Assembly: GCF_010093815.1 (NCBI RefSeq)
Contig: NW_022985550.1
Span: 633,074-697,073 of the forward strand
Reading direction: 5' to 3'
DNA from: Pseudovirgaria hyperparasitica
Lineage: Eukaryota > Ascomycota > Dothideomycetes > Acrospermales > Acrospermaceae
DNA: 64,000 nucleotides
Of the stretch, positions 12,435 through 25,034 are shown piece by piece. Both the position numbers and the translations under genes were made by a program. The first letter of the stretch is position 1. Each line of letters starts with the position of its first letter. The notes beneath the pieces were generated by a model. The model saw nothing but the letters and a program-made list of their open reading frames with translations. It did not search any database and was not told where the DNA came from.

Positions 12435-14008
12435 ATGGAGTTTCTGGTGCGTCTCGTGCAGGTACACGAAGCCTTTCGCGAGGCCGAGCTTCGCGCTCTT
12501 GCCGAGCTTACTGGCATTCATCTTGAAATACTAGAATACAGAGCAGACGTAGGTTGGTCGTGACGGCTTCAAAGCCAATGGATATGCTAATTCATGCTAG
12601 AGTCCCTTTTGCGTTGTTCGTCTTGACTCAGTCTCATCGGCAAGGGCTCTGATTTCTCGTGCCATCATAGCTCATGGCATATACGAGCTTTGGGGACACG
12701 GCAAAAATTACGAGTCTTTACACGAGGATGTCAAATCTCGCTCTGCCCATTTCTGGAAATTGTACGAAACGGTCTCTTTCAGATTTAAAGTTGAATCATA
12801 CCAAGGGAAACGTAGCTCAAGCGAGCATCGCCAGATCATTAATTCCTTTGAATATGTGGGCTTCAAAGGTCCCATTATGATGACAGGCGCAGATCAGAGT
12901 TTCATGGTTTTCGAGGAATATAACCTCACTGAATCTAAGCCCAAGAATTTGTGGTTTGGTAGACTTGTAGGCAAAAGTGATCGAGAGGCTATCACAAAGT
13001 ATGATTTGAAGAAACGAAACTATATATCGACGACATCTATGGACGCTGAATTGGCGCTCGTCACCGCAAATCTGGCTCTAGCAGCTCCTGGGAAGATTTT
13101 CTTTGATCCGTTCATGGGTACGGGCGGATTTCCTGTTGCATGTGCACACTACGGCGCACACGTTTTAGGAAGCGATATCGATGGTCGTTCAATTCGTGGG
13201 AAAGGGGGAAAGCAATCTGTACTTGGGAACTTCCAGCAGTATCACCTCACCTCATATTACGTGGATGGCTGGACCAGTGATTTGACCAACACTCCGCTCC
13301 GCGTTAGGACTGGTCAATCAGGGCGACGCGGAACCTTGGACGGCATAGTTTGTGACCCGCCATATGGTGTAAGAGAGGGCCTGAAAGTTCTCGGAAGAAG
13401 GGACGGTCGTGAAAATGATGGGCCCGTCGTTGTGGACGGAGAGCTAGCCCATAAGTAAGATTTTACGTGCCATTCGTGTCTTGGCTCGACTAACGTGTCC
13501 ATAGTCGTGATGGTTTTATTTTTCCTAAACGACCGTATAGCTTCGATGCAATGTTGGAAGATATTTGCGATTTCGCGGCATTAATGCTCGTTGATGGAGG
13601 TCGACTGTCGATGTGGATGCCGACAGCAAATGAGGATGACAAGCATCTTTCCATACCATCCCACCCTTGTCTATTCCTAGTCAGCGAGTGCATACAACCG
13701 TTCAATAGGTGTAAGTCAAGTGTTTCACTGATATGATCTGCAAACTGATGCTCTTCAAGGGTCCAGGAGACTACTCACGTATCAGCGTTTGAAGGGCAGC
13801 GACACTGTAGAGTGGCAGCCCAAAGTCAGAGAGGGTCCGAATGGGCGTGCTCATGCGAGTGATCTCAACGAGTTTCGAAAAAAGGTATGTCTTCAAAATC
13901 CAAAGCTCAAGAATCTTGTTTTTAACATGTTAACCATCACAGTATTTTGAGGGTTTTCGTGAGTTTGACTACAACGGACAACCTAAACAGAAATCGAGAC
14001 GAGGATGA
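12435..14008 (+). CDS. TRM11: tRNA (guanine10-N2)-methyltransferase, TRM11
   Basis: Five exons (12435..12548, 12601..13454, 13505..13710, 13760..13884, 13943..14008) stay in phase and give 454 aa. The protein methylates guanosine 10 of cytosolic tRNAs, using S-adenosylmethionine, in a complex with TRM112 (family knowledge). Visible parts: an N-terminal THUMP-like region; the SAM-binding motif KIFFDPFMGTGGFPVACAHY, with the acidic loop GSDIDGR; and the catalytic motif IVCDPPYGVREG, the DPPY signature of N2-guanine methyltransferases. The C-terminal RWSRRLLTYQRLK motif is also family-typical and is only restored when the third intron is removed. The start is the first ATG in frame, and its first residues MEFLVRLVQVHEAFREAEL fit the family start. 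Confidence 0.95.
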
Positions 14009-15397
14009 TGATCCACCCCTAGTCACTCAATCTACCCAACTTTATCATATAGGATGACTCTGGAATGCCATAAACCCAATCAGCCATCGTAATCAGCTCA
14101 TTTGGATTTTCGTTAGCTCCTAGCGTCTAGGCCGCTCAAGTCAGTTTTGCCCACACATCTATGAGCTGAGTTCGCGTGCTCGATATAAATGACTAATCTG
14201 GAACAGCCGTACTTCTCGTAGCGTCACCATCAATTGCGGCGGGAGAACCAAAGCTCAAATAACAACGACACTAGCACCGATAGTGAATTCATCTTCGTCG
14301 TTTGCTTATCAGCATCCTTGTATAGCTTAGACTACGGCGCAAAACGCAGTCTAGTTGCAAGCAGCGCACTATAATCGGTCACTCCATGTCGATTGTCGCG
14401 ATCACAAGTCTGTCAGATGAGACCGAGGTCACAAAACCTTCCAGAAAACCTCTCTACTTTCCTGGAAGGATGTGAAGCTCTTGCTACGACCTTGACACCA
14501 GCACCTACTGGAGCATCGTTGGAGCTGGAGATCAGCAACCGATTCACAAATCCCAATACTCTAACAATTCTACTCACGAGATCGTGGATCACTGCAGGTG
14601 GTTTCATGCGAAACAAACATTGTACAGATAGCCGTTGATGTTCCTGAGCACGATGGCTTTTGCAACAATGTGCCACTTCGAAGACTATGGTCTACCGTAA
14701 CCATAACAAGTACGCAGGTCCTAGTCCCGATATGCTTATTTTGCTCCAAGTGACGGCATGAGTATAACTGTGGCTAAGGCGTGCAGCTGTAAGGCGTGTA
14801 CAACTTTTCAAGCTCCTACAGAGTGACTATGGTTACTGGATGATCCTGATATTCCTACGGGATGATTCTATCTATTGACCCTAAGAGGATTCAGGTGTCT
14901 AGTGTGTCTTCAGGTTAATGTCAGGCGAGCAGTATTGTCGACCTAAGGCCAGCGATTATCCAAAGCAAGGTTCTCAAGCTTTAACGACTTCACAAAGAGC
15001 CAGATACTGGGCAATACATAAGATATAATGTTCTCACTGACAAGCACGACTAATCAGCAGGGTCGTGCCTCTACTTCTACGACATTGCACCTCCCTAAAA
15101 ACTAGAGCGGGTTATACACCTACTCACTGTAGAAGGTTTGCACTTGGTGGGAAAGAGCTTCCTAGCCCATGGTAATGAACCCTCTGTAGCACAATGCGGT
15201 CTTCTAGCTCATCGTCTTCATAATGAACCTTAACATATTCTACATCAATATTCGGCTTCTTCAGCTCCGGCAACTCTCTTTCTTTTACAAACTACCTGAA
15301 ACATCTTATAAGACATATTGAAACCCCGCCAATTTGCATTCTGCCACGCCCCCCTTCGCTCTTAGTCGGTTCGACATTCACTTCTGCCTCACCAGTC
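14009..15397. other. Intergenic gap, 1.4 kb
   Basis: It contains a possible decayed coding fragment at about 14386-14770, described separately. The rest holds the 3' flank of TRM11 and the promoter of the SET gene. No RNA gene or repeat was seen. Confidence 0.45.
14386..14770 (+). pseudogene. Possible relic of a small protein gene
   Basis: Two adjacent plus-strand frames each look more protein-like than random. One reads ALATTLTPAPTGASLELEIS then NRFTNPNTLTILLTRSW. Overlapping it downstream in another frame is TNIVQIAVDVPEHDGFCNNV. The first resembles the beta-sandwich start seen in small fungal secreted or metalloprotease-associated proteins, with a pattern like LELEIxNxFTNPxTLTIL. A frame change is needed to link them and I found no good intron that does so. 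Weak evidence; it may be chance. Confidence 0.2.
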
Positions 15398-16945
15398 ATG
15401 AGGGCCTCTCAATCTAAGGATTCCGAAGGACATTCGAGGCCAGATGGGCATCAATTGTATGACCGTCCGATGTCGCAAGGGGCTCATGATAACGACACAT
15501 CGACTTCAGACAACATAGACGTTACCGCCCGTGCGCGGGAAGAGGCGACTTGTCACCGTGATGGGATCTGCGAAGGCAAGAAAGCTGCTGAGGAATATCA
15601 TACTGCTCTAAGATATACAAGCGGACAAGCATCGACCACCTCTGACGCTGGACCTTCGAATATCTTCGAAAGTATCATTGAGCATGGCCCGAATATTCTT
15701 GAAGATGATAAGGGTGGAGTTGAAAGCGAGCATGAGACAATCGATGCTGAGACATTTACGAGGTCTAATACATTCACACCCAGATACGGAGAGCAGCCGT
15801 TGGATAGTATTCAATCAAATACTAGAAAGCGGACGAGACAAAGTCCACATGTGGGCCGATATTACCATCGGAAGCCCCTTGAACAGGACGCGCATATCGA
15901 TTCGTACTTTTCTACCTTTCCTGGTATGACTTCTCCAGGCTCAGTTTCAGCCGATGTCGCACTTGTGAGAAACATTCCTCGCATGCAAGGCGCAGGAGCA
16001 GGCATGATGGCAGTGAAATGCATCGCAACCGGAACACGGATCATGACAGAGGCCCCGGTTTTCACATACGGCATACCTCCAACCGGACTGACGAAGAGCA
16101 ACCAGTCGATATGGATAGATAGATTTGAACATGAGCTTACGAGCGAGTGGAAATTGTTTTCTCACTTATACAATGCTTTTCCAAACATGGGTAGGAAGTA
16201 TGGGACTTTTCATACCAACTCCCTGCCCCTAGGCACGAAGTCCGATGATCCTTGGGGTATGTTTCCTGCCTTCGCACGTCTCAACCACAGCTGCCAAGCC
16301 AATGCTTTCCAATATTGGAACACGGAGCGGCAAGTATACACCCTTCACGCAGTCCGTGACATCGATGCGGGTGAAGAGATAACGATTAGCTATGATAATG
16401 CTCTCAAAATCCGCCAAGACCGGCGAAGAAGATTATGGGGCGCGGCAAGATTCCAGTGCACTTGTCCAAAATGCGATACCCACCCTGATGAGTTCTCGTT
16501 GAGCGATGAGCAGATCATTTCTATCAATACTATCTTCGAAACAGTCATGCGTCATCTGGATGGTCTTCCCAGTCCCCCTTCGGGAGAGATGAGTAAGTAT
16601 TACACATCTGCGGAGTGCCTTCGACTTCTCTTCATAGCCCATGAAATCATTGCAAAGGAGGGACTCGATGGCCTTCCCCTCTTGAAGGCTTCTGAACTCT
16701 CAATGCTTGTGGCAAGAAAAAGCAAGGACCCTGCCAGGACCAGAAAGTTCGCGGAGCGACAAGCAACCATATGGCTGATCCTGACGGGCGACGATAGCAG
16801 CGACTTCAAACTTTACAAGTCAATTGCCAAGAATCCAAGGAAGCACTTCAAGTTCGGGCTGCGCGGCTTTTTCAAAAGCAGTCGGCCTCCGCCGAATATC
16901 AAAAGTAGTCAATCGGATAGGTGGTTGTTTCGAAAGCTGGGTTGA
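15398..16945 (+). CDS. SET-domain protein (SMYD/SET5-like lysine methyltransferase)
   Basis: A single exon of 515 aa. Residues 1-185 are polar and probably disordered. The SET domain spans about 187-335: it begins VRNIPRMQGAGAGMMAVKCI, carries the SAM/active-site motif ARLNHSCQANA (residues 293-303) and ends with GEEITISYDN (325-334), which includes the catalytic-Tyr motif. A Cys-rich post-SET (CTCPKC, 354-359) follows. No MYND finger is seen between the SET halves, so it is nearer to the fungal SET-only group than to classic SMYD proteins. A helical C-terminal region completes it. It probably methylates protein lysines; the substrate is not deducible. The ATG at 15398 has a good context and stops precede it. 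Confidence 0.88.
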   Translation: MRASQSKDSEGHSRPDGHQLYDRPMSQGAHDNDTSTSDNIDVTARAREEATCHRDGICEGKKAAEEYHTALRYTSGQASTTSDAGPSNIFESIIEHGPNILEDDKGGVESEHETIDAETFTRSNTFTPRYGEQPLDSIQSNTRKRTRQSPHVGRYYHRKPLEQDAHIDSYFSTFPGMTSPGSVSADVALVRNIPRMQGAGAGMMAVKCIATGTRIMTEAPVFTYGIPPTGLTKSNQSIWIDRFEHELTSEWKLFSHLYNAFPNMGRKYGTFHTNSLPLGTKSDDPWGMFPAFARLNHSCQANAFQYWNTERQVYTLHAVRDIDAGEEITISYDNALKIRQDRRRRLWGAARFQCTCPKCDTHPDEFSLSDEQIISINTIFETVMRHLDGLPSPPSGEMSKYYTSAECLRLLFIAHEIIAKEGLDGLPLLKASELSMLVARKSKDPARTRKFAERQATIWLILTGDDSSDFKLYKSIAKNPRKHFKFGLRGFFKSSRPPPNIKSSQSDRWLFRKLG

Positions 16946-17723
16946 TTGGACTGTGCACGGGCGTCCACATTCGCTGCATATTCATGGATAGGCATTTGCC
17001 AGAGGCATGACATTCTTATATCTTGCATCGACGCGCTGTCTTGCTACCTCGTGCCTAAATGGTCTTTCTTTATAGTGCCCTCAAAAATTGCAACTAATGA
17101 TATCTGTGTGTGAAACATATGTTGAAGACGAGCCAGAACAAGAAGTTCCGTAGTCGTAAAGACTGTGATTGAGCACGAACTATGCAGCCTGCCGTCAGCT
17201 GTCACCTCACCGCCTGGTCACAAGTCCTGGCAAGCGCCCATTTGCAGCCTTACATTGTAGAGGCATTGTAACGAATAAAGAGCCGCCTGACAATGCAGGA
17301 ATAGTAGTAGCTGGTGTCCGACATAGGTAACTTTAGAGCGACTTGACGTGATGACAAGGTAAGCAGAGTGACAGTGTAGAGTATCGTGTTCTTACACTCG
17401 GCATCGAATGAACACCCAAGAGGCTATCGGAGCACTCTATCATTATTGATCAGCCGTCCAATTACAGAGTTCAGCCAAGCTATTGACCCCTCCCAAACCC
17501 AAAACGGACAAGTCACATACCGACCTGGTGGTTGGTGTTGTGACTTGGAATGGAATATTCCTCGGTCTGATTCGTTCCACAATAAGACCGAGATACACTG
17601 TGCCGCAAACCTGGTCGAATTTTCTCTATCCTACTTTTCTTGCCTCTTGCGCCTCCGAGGGAGATCCAGTCAGGTAAGGGACATCCATGGTCATCTTTGC
17701 TTACGAGCATCGCGAACACCAAA
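16946..17723. other. Intergenic gap, 778 bp
   Basis: The 3' flank of the SET gene and the promoter of the permease. No further gene was seen. Confidence 0.5.
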
Positions 17724-19475
17724 ATGACTGAGAAGGGAGGCTATGAAGAGGCCACAACTCCAGAACCAGCCAATCTCGTCGACGACATGGAGGACGGCAG
17801 CCAGGGCTCGCTCCGCGGCTTTACCCATTCCACATCACAGGACTTGCTAGACATGAAGCGTATGGGAAAAGCTCAACAGCTCATTGTGAGAGCCTCGCCT
17901 CCCGCTGCATCTGCCCCATACTCATATCTTACAGCGTTATTTTCGCACCATCTCAGCCGTGGCATTCGTCAGCCTGGCGACAGTCTCATGGGAACTGAAT
18001 ATCTTGTAGGTTTTCGAGGGTAGTTCAACTTTTCTTGGCTTACCGTGTGCAGCTTCGTCAATCAAGGCTTACGAGATGGAGGGCGTGCTGGTCTTATGTA
18101 CTCACAAATCTGGTGCTTCGTGCTCTTCGGTCCCGTATATCTTTCGCTGGCGGAAATGGCTTCTATGGCCCCCATAGCCGGTAGCCAGTATCATTGGGTC
18201 TCTGAATTCGCTCCTGCTGGTATACAGAAGCCATTGAGCTACATCACCGGCTGGACGTCTACTCTAGCCTGGCAGGCTGGGAATACGGTTGGTGTGTTCC
18301 TCGTTGGTACGCTCATTCAGACTATCATTGCGCTGAATGACCTCGACTATGCACCACAGCCTTATCAGAGCTCGCTGCTCGTCTGGGCAGCCATTGTGAT
18401 CACATATCTCGGAAGTGTGTATGGCATGAGGTGGATGTCAAAGTCATCCATTATTATTTTCGTGCTTCACTTCGCACTTTACCCCTGTTTTCTAGTGCCA
18501 GTGTGGCTTAAAGCACCAAAAGCTACGTCACACCAGGTATGGCTCGAATTCTCCAATCTCGGAGGATGGCAGAACATGACATTGGCTATATTTATCGGTC
18601 AGCTCTCGAGCATTACTGTTCTGGCAGGTATAGACAACGTTGTGCATGTGGCGGAGGAGGTTCAAGGTAATCGTCCATGGTCACCCAATGCGAAGAAGTT
18701 TACTAATGTGCATCTAGATGCATCCAAAACAGTCCCCCGCGCCATGCTCATCACATACCTAGTGAACTGGCTTACCGGCTTCCCAGCGCTCATCACCCTT
18801 GTTTATGCTCTCCCGGACCTCGATACAGCCCTGCTTGACCCCTCCGGATACCCCTTGGTCTTTGTCCTGAGACAGATCATGTCTACCCCAGTCCTGACCG
18901 CCTTCCTCGTTGCCATGGTCTTAATCTTCACCTGCAGCAACATTACATATCTCGTCGGCACGACTCGTGACCTCTTCGCCTTTGCCCGTGACAACGGCTT
19001 GCCCTTTTCCGCGTGGCTCTCTCACGTAAACAAGAACAACCACGTACCTGAACACGCCGTGCGCGCCTCTTCCGTCTTCGCTGTGCTCCTATCACTGATC
19101 TACATTGGCTCACCCGTCGCTTTCTACGCTATCACATCCCTATTCACCGTCGCCATCTTCCAATGCTACATCTTCTCCATCGGCTGCGTGCTGTACCGTC
19201 GTATCTATCTCCCAGGCACACTGCCGCCCGCCAGATTTTCGCTTGGAAAATGGGGCGTACCGACCAATTGCGTGGCGCTGTTCTTCTCAACTTGGGCGTT
19301 CTTTTGGGCGTTCTGGCCACAGACAACGCCGTTCGAGGCCAGTGCATTCAACTGGGCGAGTGTGATCTTCGTGGCGGTCGTGTTGTTGGCCAGTGTGTGG
19401 TATGTCTTCAAAGGGAGGCATCAATATAACGGACCGGTAACGGAGGTAAAGCGCTTAGGGCCCGAGCAGGAGTGA
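17724..19475 (+). CDS. Amino-acid/GABA permease, APC superfamily
   Basis: Exons 17724..17885, 17935..18005, 18053..18666 and 18718..19475 give 534 aa. The third intron is 51 nt, in frame and without a stop, so it could also be read through (551 aa). I call it an intron because it has a GTAATC donor, a TACTAAT branch site and a TAG acceptor, and because its removal restores HVAEEVQDASKTVPRAM, typical of fungal GABA/choline permeases. The N-terminus is cytosolic; the KRMGKAQQL and RYFRTISAVAF motifs precede about 12 membrane helices. SQYHWVSEFAP and the GWTSTLAWQAGN block fit UGA4/HNM1-like transporters. It should import GABA, choline or related amines. Nitrogen control is likely for the family but was not seen here. 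Confidence 0.92.
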
Positions 19476-20775
19476 CTGGGTTGCAAGACATATCGAACGT
19501 GGAGGTCCTACTCTTGGACCTGCGTTTTCACATGGCTGGTCTGCATATTGAGGTCGGCGCCTGACCATTGCGCTCTTTTCGGCACACCACTTTCCGACAA
19601 CATACATAAGCCTTTCTACGTAGCGCACTCTCGAATCCTTGTATCTTCCGTCATCTATAGAGCCTCGTCATACCATTCCTGTACAGCCTGATCCTGTGGC
19701 TTGTAAGATACCTTGTGCATACGGGATACGTTGACCGTATTCCGCACGGGCGTGTGGTTGAAAATGTTTTCACGTTATAGATCACTAGAAATGCATTCAG
19801 ACGATCAAAAAATATACAGTGATATCTATTCTGTCAGTATCATTTCGCTTGTGGTGCATGTCTTACGTTTTGTCATCCACGCGTAGACGGACGTATACCA
19901 GGGCATATCTAGTGTTGATCATGACAGGTTGTTCTTCTTGATACTCCTGACGTAACTTTTTCGGAATTTTCACTACCATGCCTTTCGTTGTGGTTGAGAT
20001 TGTGCTTGTGGGATAAAAATTTCTACAGAACGTCTGTGGCTGTGAGCTAGTTTCTCGTGAGACTTGAAGAATTTTCTTTGCAGCAGTATTCTAGAAGTAT
20101 GACGTTCTGGTGGCTATTGTCACTAAAGAGGTAGAAGTGTTTGTGATGCGTAAGATAGCGAGAAGGTGAGCAAAAGGGGTTTGCGTGGAATAGTGTGTGG
20201 TGCTGTTTGGTATATTCTCAGCTGTGTCCTTTTGCGGTAGCTATTTGGTGTATATTTTGAAAAGAACTTAATTGTACCATCTATTCTATCTCGACATGCG
20301 TATGACCCGGTTGCAGCTCGGACTTGGTCCTTGTCGAGCTGGCGTGTGGACTTCTTCTAGACGCGCATATCCTATAACAGACTTCTCACTCTGGTAACCT
20401 GGGCATCTATGTAATGCCTCATCGAAGCAGGTCGACAATTTTGCAAATAAATCTTTCATCCGCTAGAAGTAGAATGATATATAATGTCGATATAAGTTCA
20501 AGGCAGGTCCCTTCATTGGTCAGTCTGACGAAAATTGAGAGACTCATATGTCGAATGGTGAGACCCTGATACAGCCTGCGGTCAGTCAGTAAAGAACAAG
20601 GGGCTCGGCACAAAGAACTGGACATTCGTCGGATGACTCTTACTGTCAAAGGAATAGATACCCGATGAACTTCGGGTAAGATAGGAAATACACGTACCTC
20701 TTATCGCCTTGTGTCAATGAGACTAGAAAGCATTAATTCGTGGGGATCTATTATGTAACTTTCTGCTTTATGCCT
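19476..20775. other. Convergent gap, 1.3 kb
   Basis: The 3' flanks of the permease and of the minus-strand GNAT gene face each other. The middle is T-rich with no coding signal or RNA gene seen. Confidence 0.5.
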
Positions 20776-21527
20776 TCACGCCAATAACTTAGCGCCCTGA
20801 GAAGCGGCCATATATTGCCCACCACAATGTTTGACCATGACTCCCACCGATAATTGCTCTTCTTCTCCCTGCACGTGAACTGGGAAGTAAGCTAAGTGAT
20901 CAAAGCCAAGATGTGTATACAGCTGTTGTCCGAGTGGACTACTGAGAATGGTGACAGGAACTTCATGCTTATGCGCCAAATTCATCCCCCAACGGCAATG
21001 TTGAGAACCAGCACCACATCGCTGGAAGTCCGGGTGCGTTCCCAGAATACGGAGATGAATTTGTTGGTCACCATAGACATGGTCGAAATACTCAGTCTTC
21101 GCCTTTAAGGTGGCATTGTCGAATGCGTCCATCCGTTTGGGATCGGCATCTCGGCGAGGAGCGCATTTGACTGGATTGCACGTCAAACCTGGAAATATAT
21201 TGTGCAGGTCATGGTTTCACAAGACATACCAACATCCGTAAAAGTGCTGGTTTTTTCATAGTGCAGTTCCCATACAGCGAGTGCTATTGGCCGCTCATAC
21301 TCCTTGCCTTTGATCTTGACCGGTGTGGTGACAACGTTTATACAAACGCCTTTTTCCTTCAGCATAGACTCACACATCTCACGCGTGGCCTTATAGTGGT
21401 CTTCTGGATAGTCCTTGCGGCGCGGAAAGCGGTAGTCCCACTGCGGATCCGCAGGAAAGGCGGCACACATGATGGTGGCTAGATGATCGAGATCCTCATC
21501 CGTGGCAGTGCGGAGATTCAGATGCAT
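20776..21527 (-). CDS. GNAT-family N-acetyltransferase
   Basis: Exons 21527..21230 and 21188..20776 give 236 aa. The intron is only 41 nt (GTATGT to CAG). Its removal joins TFTDVG to LTCNPVKC with a completed Gly codon. The N-terminal strand-helix reads LRTATDEDLDHLATIMCAAF. The acetyl-CoA-binding motif A is ILGTHPDFQRCGAGSQHCRW, holding the Q-R-x-G-x-G core. The C-terminal strand GQQLYTHLGFDHLAYFPV has the usual position after motif B. This is the form common in small fungal GNAT acetyltransferases of unknown substrate. Confidence 0.85.
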
Positions 21528-22242
21528 GCTGATGTGTTTGAGGCTAGGAACCAGAGATCCTGGAAGAGAGACTTGAACGCTGAGGGACCGCCGAATGAGC
21601 TGTATTTTACATTGAGGGTGGCGGACAGCGACGTTGACAACTCATCCATGTGTGCTCAGCTGTTTTCCTGGCATTGTAAACCATGCAATTTGTCCCATGT
21701 TCTAGACAAAGTCCCCGTTCGTTGGAAGTTTTGATGCCGTTTACCTGATCGGGACCAGCGTGAAATGCGGCGTGAAGGATGCGATACACATTGCAGGCGA
21801 GCCCGATCTATCGGGGCCGGCTAGGCGCGTTTTATTACTCACTAGCGCAGTTGAAATTAAAGCGTCCTAGAACGTATTCCATATAGCATATCTATTTAAA
21901 GTCATAGCGTAAATTACGAGTCTGGAGCATACCAGATCTTTACCACTTCACGCTTAGTATCTTTCAACTAGCGCTGGGTAGGTGCCTAACTAAGCACGAA
22001 ACGGGATGACGTGGCTATGTTAGTATATTACATGATACATAACGTGATTAGCGTCAGCGTTACCCGACTGAGTAAATCTGCCAGGGTTGTTATCGCCTAT
22101 TCCCCGTTTCCAGCACATTTCATTTGTCCATTTGCCATTCCCAACTCACACACGCACATCTTCATGACTTCTGCCCCTGAAGGACCCTTTTCGCATCCGT
22201 TGTTCATTGATCAAGCATGTGCCGTACACCCGAGACATAGCC
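21528..22242. promoter_or_regulatory. Divergent promoter, 715 bp
   Basis: It lies between the divergent GNAT gene and the zinc-cluster-like regulator. A short upstream ATG frame at about 22164 overlaps the regulator start in another frame and could act as an upstream ORF. No other feature was seen. Confidence 0.35.
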
Positions 22243-25034
22243 ATGGCCACTTCAATGGCCATTGGAAGGCTTATCACTCCCTGGGATCAAGCCGCCTCCG
22301 AGCTGGGCCAAACCCACGATGCTCATGACATGACCGCTCTCCAACAGGACAAACGCCCGAGGAGCCAGCTGAGATATACTGCATCAACTCCATCGGATTT
22401 GCCGTCGTCGCTCCCGTGTCGACGCCTCTCAGCTGCTGCTACTGAAGCGGCCCATGCAGACGGCCATATTGCGGCTCCGGCTACGCCTTTGTCGGAGCTA
22501 CAGGCCGGTTACCAAATCCAGATCCATCACCGTTCGCCCTACGCAAAGCCTTCGCTCCACCACATCCACCATGCCGGATTCCGATATTCTGACCACACAG
22601 CATCGTCATGTGCTCATGGTTGTGCTGACCTTGAGAAATACGTTCCACAGCATGGGCCGGCAAACCATGCCACCGAGGGGTCTCCAGTAAATGCCTCCAT
22701 TAGAAACGCTAGCCTCCACTCCCGCCTTCGAGACACCACCACTTCCTTGGACGGCTATATTGATGATCCTCGCGCAAGCCATGATCATGTACGCCAAGAA
22801 GTAAATACATCATCTGCCCCAGAAGTACAAGACGCTCACGGCACACAATGCCCTTTGATAGGATACAGGGATGTATCAGATAAAGACGCACAAGACATCC
22901 GTATTCCAAGTTCAGACATATATCTTCATCAAGCGCGAACAAATGGATCTAGCACATCCGCTAATACAGGGTCGGGCCTTGCCGAGATTCACGCCATACG
23001 ACCCTTTGTCTCCACTTTTAAAGGTTCAGGGTGTGTTGGATCTCCGCAACGAGATACAGATAGCTCAACGACACATCATCATGCACAAGTCTCTGGATTT
23101 CTTAATGATGTGTCGTACAAGGGCGTGCTGCCGTCTGATAGAGCATGCCTTGTCAATACATCATCACCTTTAGATGCACGGCAGAAGCCTAGAGGTATCA
23201 AACCCGGCAAAACTTCGACCCAGGTGGAACAACTCGTCTTGAAAACCGCTATAGATGGCCAAGCCGCGATCCATGTACCTCCAAGAGATTCTCGCTCTTC
23301 TAGTGGCGCTTCGCCATTTGTATCACGAAGTCTATCTCAGTCAGCATCGGCCAATAGCACGTCAAGCCTGACACCCAGGGCAGCGACAAATAATGGCCTC
23401 GCAGTGTCCATAGTCCCCAAACGTACACACAAGAAATTTCTCTCTCCCGGCTCCGTAGGTCTCTTGCTATCTTAGTAGTGCGAACATAAACTGATCGAGT
23501 CAAGATTGTCAAGCACGAGTACATGCAGAATGATCCAGGTCAGGTTCAAGGACTAAATCTGGTGTGGGCTGCATCTGCACGACCAAGTAAGCGGCTCAGC
23601 GAGGAGCAAAAGGCACAGAGAAAGAAGAAAAAGGAGACCGGAACATGCCCCAGATGCAAGAAGCTTAAGCGGGTGGTAAATTAAACTACTGCGATTGGTC
23701 GAGATACTTTACTGACATAGCGATAGTGCGAAGAATATCGTGCCAACCTGTATCTGCCGTGTGTGTACTGCATGACTTCCAAGCCCAAAAGTATCACAGA
23801 AACCTGCCAACTTGTGGCCAATCTGCTCGAGATCAAGTTTTTTCGACTGGGACCCCCTACCGATAACTCCTCACATCCGCTCAATTTCTTTCGACACCGC
23901 TCGAACGTATTTAATGTTACGAATGATCCCTTAGCCGAAACTCTCAATATAGAGCTTACGCAAGATGTGGGCTGTTCACTCCATCTCAAGGTCTCACGCT
24001 TCGCCGCAGACCCTAATGATAAGCTTGCATATGAGGGCAACACGCGAGGTGTTCCATATCGGCTTGAGATGCCTCCATATTGCATTGGCGATATCGCTGC
24101 GGCAGAGAGAAGCATAGTACAGTACATGATACAGGCCAAAGGCAGCTACTTCCTGCAATTTCTTGACAAGTCCAATTCATTGTTGCGTATGACTTTTGAC
24201 ATCATCTGTAAAAGACCCATGACGTCCCTAGTTCATAAGGCAATGGACATCTGGGCCGCTACGAGACTGATCGAACGAACTTGGAAACTTTGTGGCACAG
24301 AGACATTTGGTATACATCCAACCAACAGAGACGATGATCCGTGGATCGGACACGTTCCTGTAACACCTATAATGGACCAGCAGCTTGATCAAGTCGTAAT
24401 TCAGAAAATATTGCGACCGCGTCGAGGTATATTGCTACGAGAGCTGAAGTTGAGAATGTATAGCGATGACTTGCGCAAGAAGAACATGTTCGATATCTAT
24501 CTTACCCTTCTCATACTTCTTAATAACGCAGAAATGCACTTGGCGGGTGAAAGAGAGTTTGCTCTGCGATACGGGTTTGGAGTAAGTACAGAGTCGAGTT
24601 CTACGCATTACGGGATCTAAAAGCGTCACTTTAGGGGAGATATGGACCTTTCGGCAAATACAGAGATGCGCAGGAGCAGTTCCATGCTGCTCGTACTATG
24701 CTGGGTCACTTCCATTATATCTGTCGCGCTAATGACATATTCGATATGACTCCAGACTACTTGTCTAAACATCTAGCTTTGACAACCATGGAGGTACAAT
24801 ACTTAGCATGGCTGAAAACCTATGTGAAGACCGAAAGTAAGATGGCTTTGATCATCTTTGGCGGCAGTACACAAAGCTAACACTAAATCTGCAGAAGTGA
24901 ATATGGCTCTCATCCGGGAGCAAGATCAATACGAGACCACGGGATACTGGTTTCATCAGATGTTCGACAAGCAATGGAAGCCTGGCACAGGTTACATCAA
25001 AGAAATCGTCGAGAAGGGTGCCGTTGTACGATGA
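22243..25034 (+). CDS. Large zinc-cluster-like transcriptional regulator
   Basis: Five exons (22243..23454, 23505..23675, 23727..24581, 24635..24836, 24895..25034) stay in phase and give 859 aa. Residues 1-400 are Ser/Thr/His-rich and look disordered. Next come a basic run (RKKKK) and a cysteine cluster split by an intron: TGTCPRCKKLKRVCEEYRAN then LYLPCVYC. The spacing is C-x2-C-x6-C-x9-C-x2-C, with a further Cys 13 residues on. This resembles the fungal C6 zinc cluster, but placed internally and with wide gaps. The C-terminal 390 residues are helical, with no domain I recognise. I infer a nuclear DNA-binding regulator. It ends 200 bp from the convergent dioxygenase gene. The start ATG at 22243 has an excellent context (GCCATGGCC). 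Confidence 0.72.
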
